From JAICKN01 sp036489565 (GTDB lineage Bacteria > Acidobacteriota > Terriglobia > Terriglobales > Acidobacteriaceae): a stretch of 6,080 bases of DNA. Position numbers and translations under genes: made by a program. Shown in pieces: positions 3,912-6,080 of the stretch. The stretch is from positions 1-6,080 of the forward strand of contig DASXFN010000015.1 in the NCBI GenBank assembly GCA_036489565.1. Reading direction: 5' to 3'. The notes under the pieces are model-generated. The model worked only from the letters and a program-made list of their open reading frames with translations. It ran no database searches and was not told the DNA's origin. How positions within the stretch are numbered: position 1 is the stretch's first letter; the number at the start of each line of letters is the position of its first letter.

Positions 3912-6080
3912 TTAAAAAGTGGTGGCCACCGAGAAGCGGAAAGTCTTACGAGGCTCCCTTAATTGGATGGGGGGAGAGAACACAGAGATAGCCGAGTTGT
4001 AGGTAAATTGCCCAGCGCCGATCAGATCGCCGGTTTGCGGGAACATGCCTCGCGTGATCTGAACGGGCGGGGTAGCTATGGTGTCCAGGCGCAGCGGATT
4101 GTAGGCGTAATAGACACGGAACGGCGCATTGACGATGGGCAGGAACACCTGCAATTCAAGCCCGGTGGACATTCTCGGGATCCAATTGGTGAAGGGCGCG
4201 GGCCGCAGCGTGGAAGCAAAATTGAGCGACTGCTGTCCGGTACAATTCAAGCCCGCGTCGAGATCAGGGCAGCCGAACTTCGTGTTCTGCAAAAGCTGGA
4301 CTTCAGGGTCAGTAATGCGCAACTGCGAAGTGCGCAAAATGGGATCAAAGCCAAGGTCCGCGAAGGGCGCGATGGCGACCTTCGGAGCAATCGTGATTCT
4401 GTATTCCAGGTTGCCAACCATCTGCAGATCGCCGCCGGGGAAAACAGGTTGTTCGGTGGGGATTTGTATGGTGTAGTTGCCGCGTTGCGGATTGGTGCTA
4501 TCGAGCGGCACCGAGGAGCCATCGGGATTTTGCAATGGGATCGTCGTGGTGCTGGGCAGGAATGCCACGGGCGAGACTGTGCGCGTGTCGAAGCCGCGAA
4601 TATCATTTTCGCCGCCCATATAAAAGCGCTCGAATGGGGGAGCGACGACGCCGCCATAACCTGTGATGAATGCGCCCTCCACGTGGAAGGCGATGGTATT
4701 TTTCCGGTTTTGCACGGGGAAAAATTTCTTATAGTCCACGATCGGCTCAAAGGAGCGGACAGTGCCGCCTAAGCCAGCCAACTGCGCGCCCAAGGACAGT
4801 GCGCTTCCGCTGTGAGGAAAGAGCGCCGAATCCAAGTGGTTATAAGTAAACGTTGGATAAATCTTGCTGGTGATAATTCCATTCAGTGAGTTTGGCCCAC
4901 TCAGGCCCTCAAACTGCAAAAAGCTGAACAGATTCTGCGAGGCCGTGCTCAATGCAATCAGCGAAGAGCTATCGAAGGAGTACACGAGTCCAACGCGATT
5001 CAAAGAACGGCGTATCTGATGGGAGACCGCCAGCGTGAATCCCTTGCTGTTCTGCGTGTAATTCTGCAGGTTCTGCAATTCAGACTGGGGAATGTTAAAG
5101 GCTTGGCCGGTAATAATGGCTTCTTCCTGCGCCTGGTTGTACTTGAACTCGCGGTCATACACCGTAAAACCAAGCTGAATGGGGCGATCCAGCAAGTACG
5201 GCTCGGTAAAGCCGAACGTCACGTCCCGTTGCAGCGTGCCAATATCTCCCTGGATGCTCAACGTCTCGCCAAGGCCCAGAAAGTTGTTGGTGCTGTAGTT
5301 CAACCCGATGAAGGAACCAGAAAGTCCGCTGACGCCGCCGGAAAGGCCAATACTGTTTTTGCCTTTCTCCTTCACCTTGAGGGTGAGATCCACCGTTCCT
5401 TCCTGTTCGTTTTTGTGGATCTCAGTGACATCAGGATCGTCAGGCTTGAGATCTTCAAAATAACCCAGTTGGTTGAGGCGTTGCAGGCTGAACTCCCACA
5501 AATGCTGGTTATAGGGCTGGCCTTCCTGCAGCATGATCTCGCGGCGAATGACTTTATCGCGTGTAGTGGTGTTTCCGGAGAATTCAATGCGACGCACGAA
5601 GAACTGCTTGCCCTCATCCAGATCAATCGTCACGTATACAATTTTCTTGTCATCGTCGGAGCGGGTATCGGGCACTGGAGTGAAGTTGATGTAGCCGAGC
5701 GACCCGTAGGCTTTGCGCAAGTTGTCCAGGCCCTTGACGATTTTATCGCGACTGAAAAGATCTCCGTCCTTGATCGCGAATAGCGCGCGCAAACGGCTGG
5801 CGTCAGCAACCGCTTTATTGTTGGTGAAAGTAATGCTTCCCAGCCGGTATTGATCGCCTTCCTCGATGGGCACATTAATGTCCATCGTCTTACCGGGACC
5901 ATGCTGAATAAGTGGAATATGGAAGCCTTCATGGCCGGTATCTCGAAGGTGCGTCGTGGGATCATTCACGATTACTTTGAAATATCCGTGGTTTTCGTAG
6001 TCCTCGCGCACGTGCTCCGTATCGTCTTCCAGTTTGCTCGCGTCGTAGGTCTTGGCAAAGATATTTTCCAGGAAGATGGA
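3912..6080 (-). CDS. bamA: Outer membrane protein assembly factor BamA (Omp85), 5' end outside window
   Basis: Central subunit of the BAM complex, which folds and inserts beta-barrel proteins into the outer membrane. The frame is open to the window edge, so the 722 visible residues lack the signal peptide and the first POTRA domains; the GTG at 6011 is an internal Val. Visible residues ~1-75 are the end of a POTRA domain. Residues ~78-157 are a POTRA (YRLGSITFTNN ... VYVTIDLDEGKQ). Residues ~160-238 are the last POTRA (VRRIEFSGNTTTRDKVIRRE ... VDLTLKVKEK). The barrel runs from about 240 to the end. The loop-6 motif appears as GGENDIRGF (489-497), an IRGF form of the conserved (V/I)RGF. The protein ends in Phe (FRFSVATTF), the usual barrel signal. 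An insert after the motif includes FGCPDLDAGLNCTG, with two cysteines that could form a disulfide. Downstream skp on the same strand supports an envelope-assembly operon. Confidence 0.95.
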   Translation of the reverse strand, partial: SIFLENIFAKTYDASKLEDDTEHVREDYENHGYFKVIVNDPTTHLRDTGHEGFHIPLIQHGPGKTMDINVPIEEGDQYRLGSITFTNNKAVADASRLRALFAIKDGDLFSRDKIVKGLDNLRKAYGSLGYINFTPVPDTRSDDDKKIVYVTIDLDEGKQFFVRRIEFSGNTTTRDKVIRREIMLQEGQPYNQHLWEFSLQRLNQLGYFEDLKPDDPDVTEIHKNEQEGTVDLTLKVKEKGKNSIGLSGGVSGLSGSFIGLNYSTNNFLGLGETLSIQGDIGTLQRDVTFGFTEPYLLDRPIQLGFTVYDREFKYNQAQEEAIITGQAFNIPQSELQNLQNYTQNSKGFTLAVSHQIRRSLNRVGLVYSFDSSSLIALSTASQNLFSFLQFEGLSGPNSLNGIITSKIYPTFTYNHLDSALFPHSGSALSLGAQLAGLGGTVRSFEPIVDYKKFFPVQNRKNTIAFHVEGAFITGYGGVVAPPFERFYMGGENDIRGFDTRTVSPVAFLPSTTTIPLQNPDGSSVPLDSTNPQRGNYTIQIPTEQPVFPGGDLQMVGNLEYRITIAPKVAIAPFADLGFDPILRTSQLRITDPEVQLLQNTKFGCPDLDAGLNCTGQQSLNFASTLRPAPFTNWIPRMSTGLELQVFLPIVNAPFRVYYAYNPLRLDTIATPPVQITRGMFPQTGDLIGAGQFTYNSAISVFSPPIQLREPRKTFRFSVATTF

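Noticed and set aside
4247..4750. Long alternative frames within bamA (also 3963-4772 and 5019-5783 on the plus strand)
   Set aside because: They are shadows of the BamA coding frame, which has POTRA and barrel signatures throughout.

Overview
This window looks like chromosomal DNA of an Acidobacteria-type, moderately GC-rich Gram-negative bacterium. The evidence is a primary sigma factor, an outer-membrane assembly pair (BamA and Skp/OmpH), and dispersed intergenic repeats of the 'TTGTCATTCCGAG ... GAGGAATCTGC' type that I associate with acidobacterial genomes. The phylum is an inference from pattern memory, not from a search.

Layout. Bases 1-661 hold the 3' end of rpoD (+ strand), followed by one dispersed repeat and a strong intrinsic terminator (724-748). 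Bases 825-1957 form an accessory island. A REP-associated tyrosine transposase (RAYT, minus strand, 927-1448) lies between two inverted ~122-bp four-hairpin repeats (copies A and B), and a third copy (C) lies about 195 bp further on. Between B and C is a frameshifted DUF433-type antitoxin remnant. Right of C is a second decayed antitoxin-like fragment. Next come two small, closely coupled minus-strand genes: a short hypothetical protein (2377-2601) and a small membrane protein (2150-2374). Bases 2602-2923 are non-coding and carry more dispersed repeats. From 2924 to the right edge the minus strand carries bamA (5' end off the window), then skp, then tandem hairpins ending in a terminator. A near-consensus promoter lies between bamA and skp.

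How it fits together. BamA inserts beta-barrel proteins into the outer membrane and Skp is the periplasmic chaperone that delivers them, so the right half is one envelope-biogenesis transcription unit with an internal promoter for the chaperone. The left-centre is an insertion and decay zone between this unit and convergent rpoD, where a RAYT and its hairpin repeats have settled among toxin-antitoxin relics. The most interesting signal is the repeat itself. All four of its hairpins have TTTA or TAAA loops, arranged as two two-hairpin units facing each other. Its edges also enter neighbouring reading frames and supply their last codons and stop codons.
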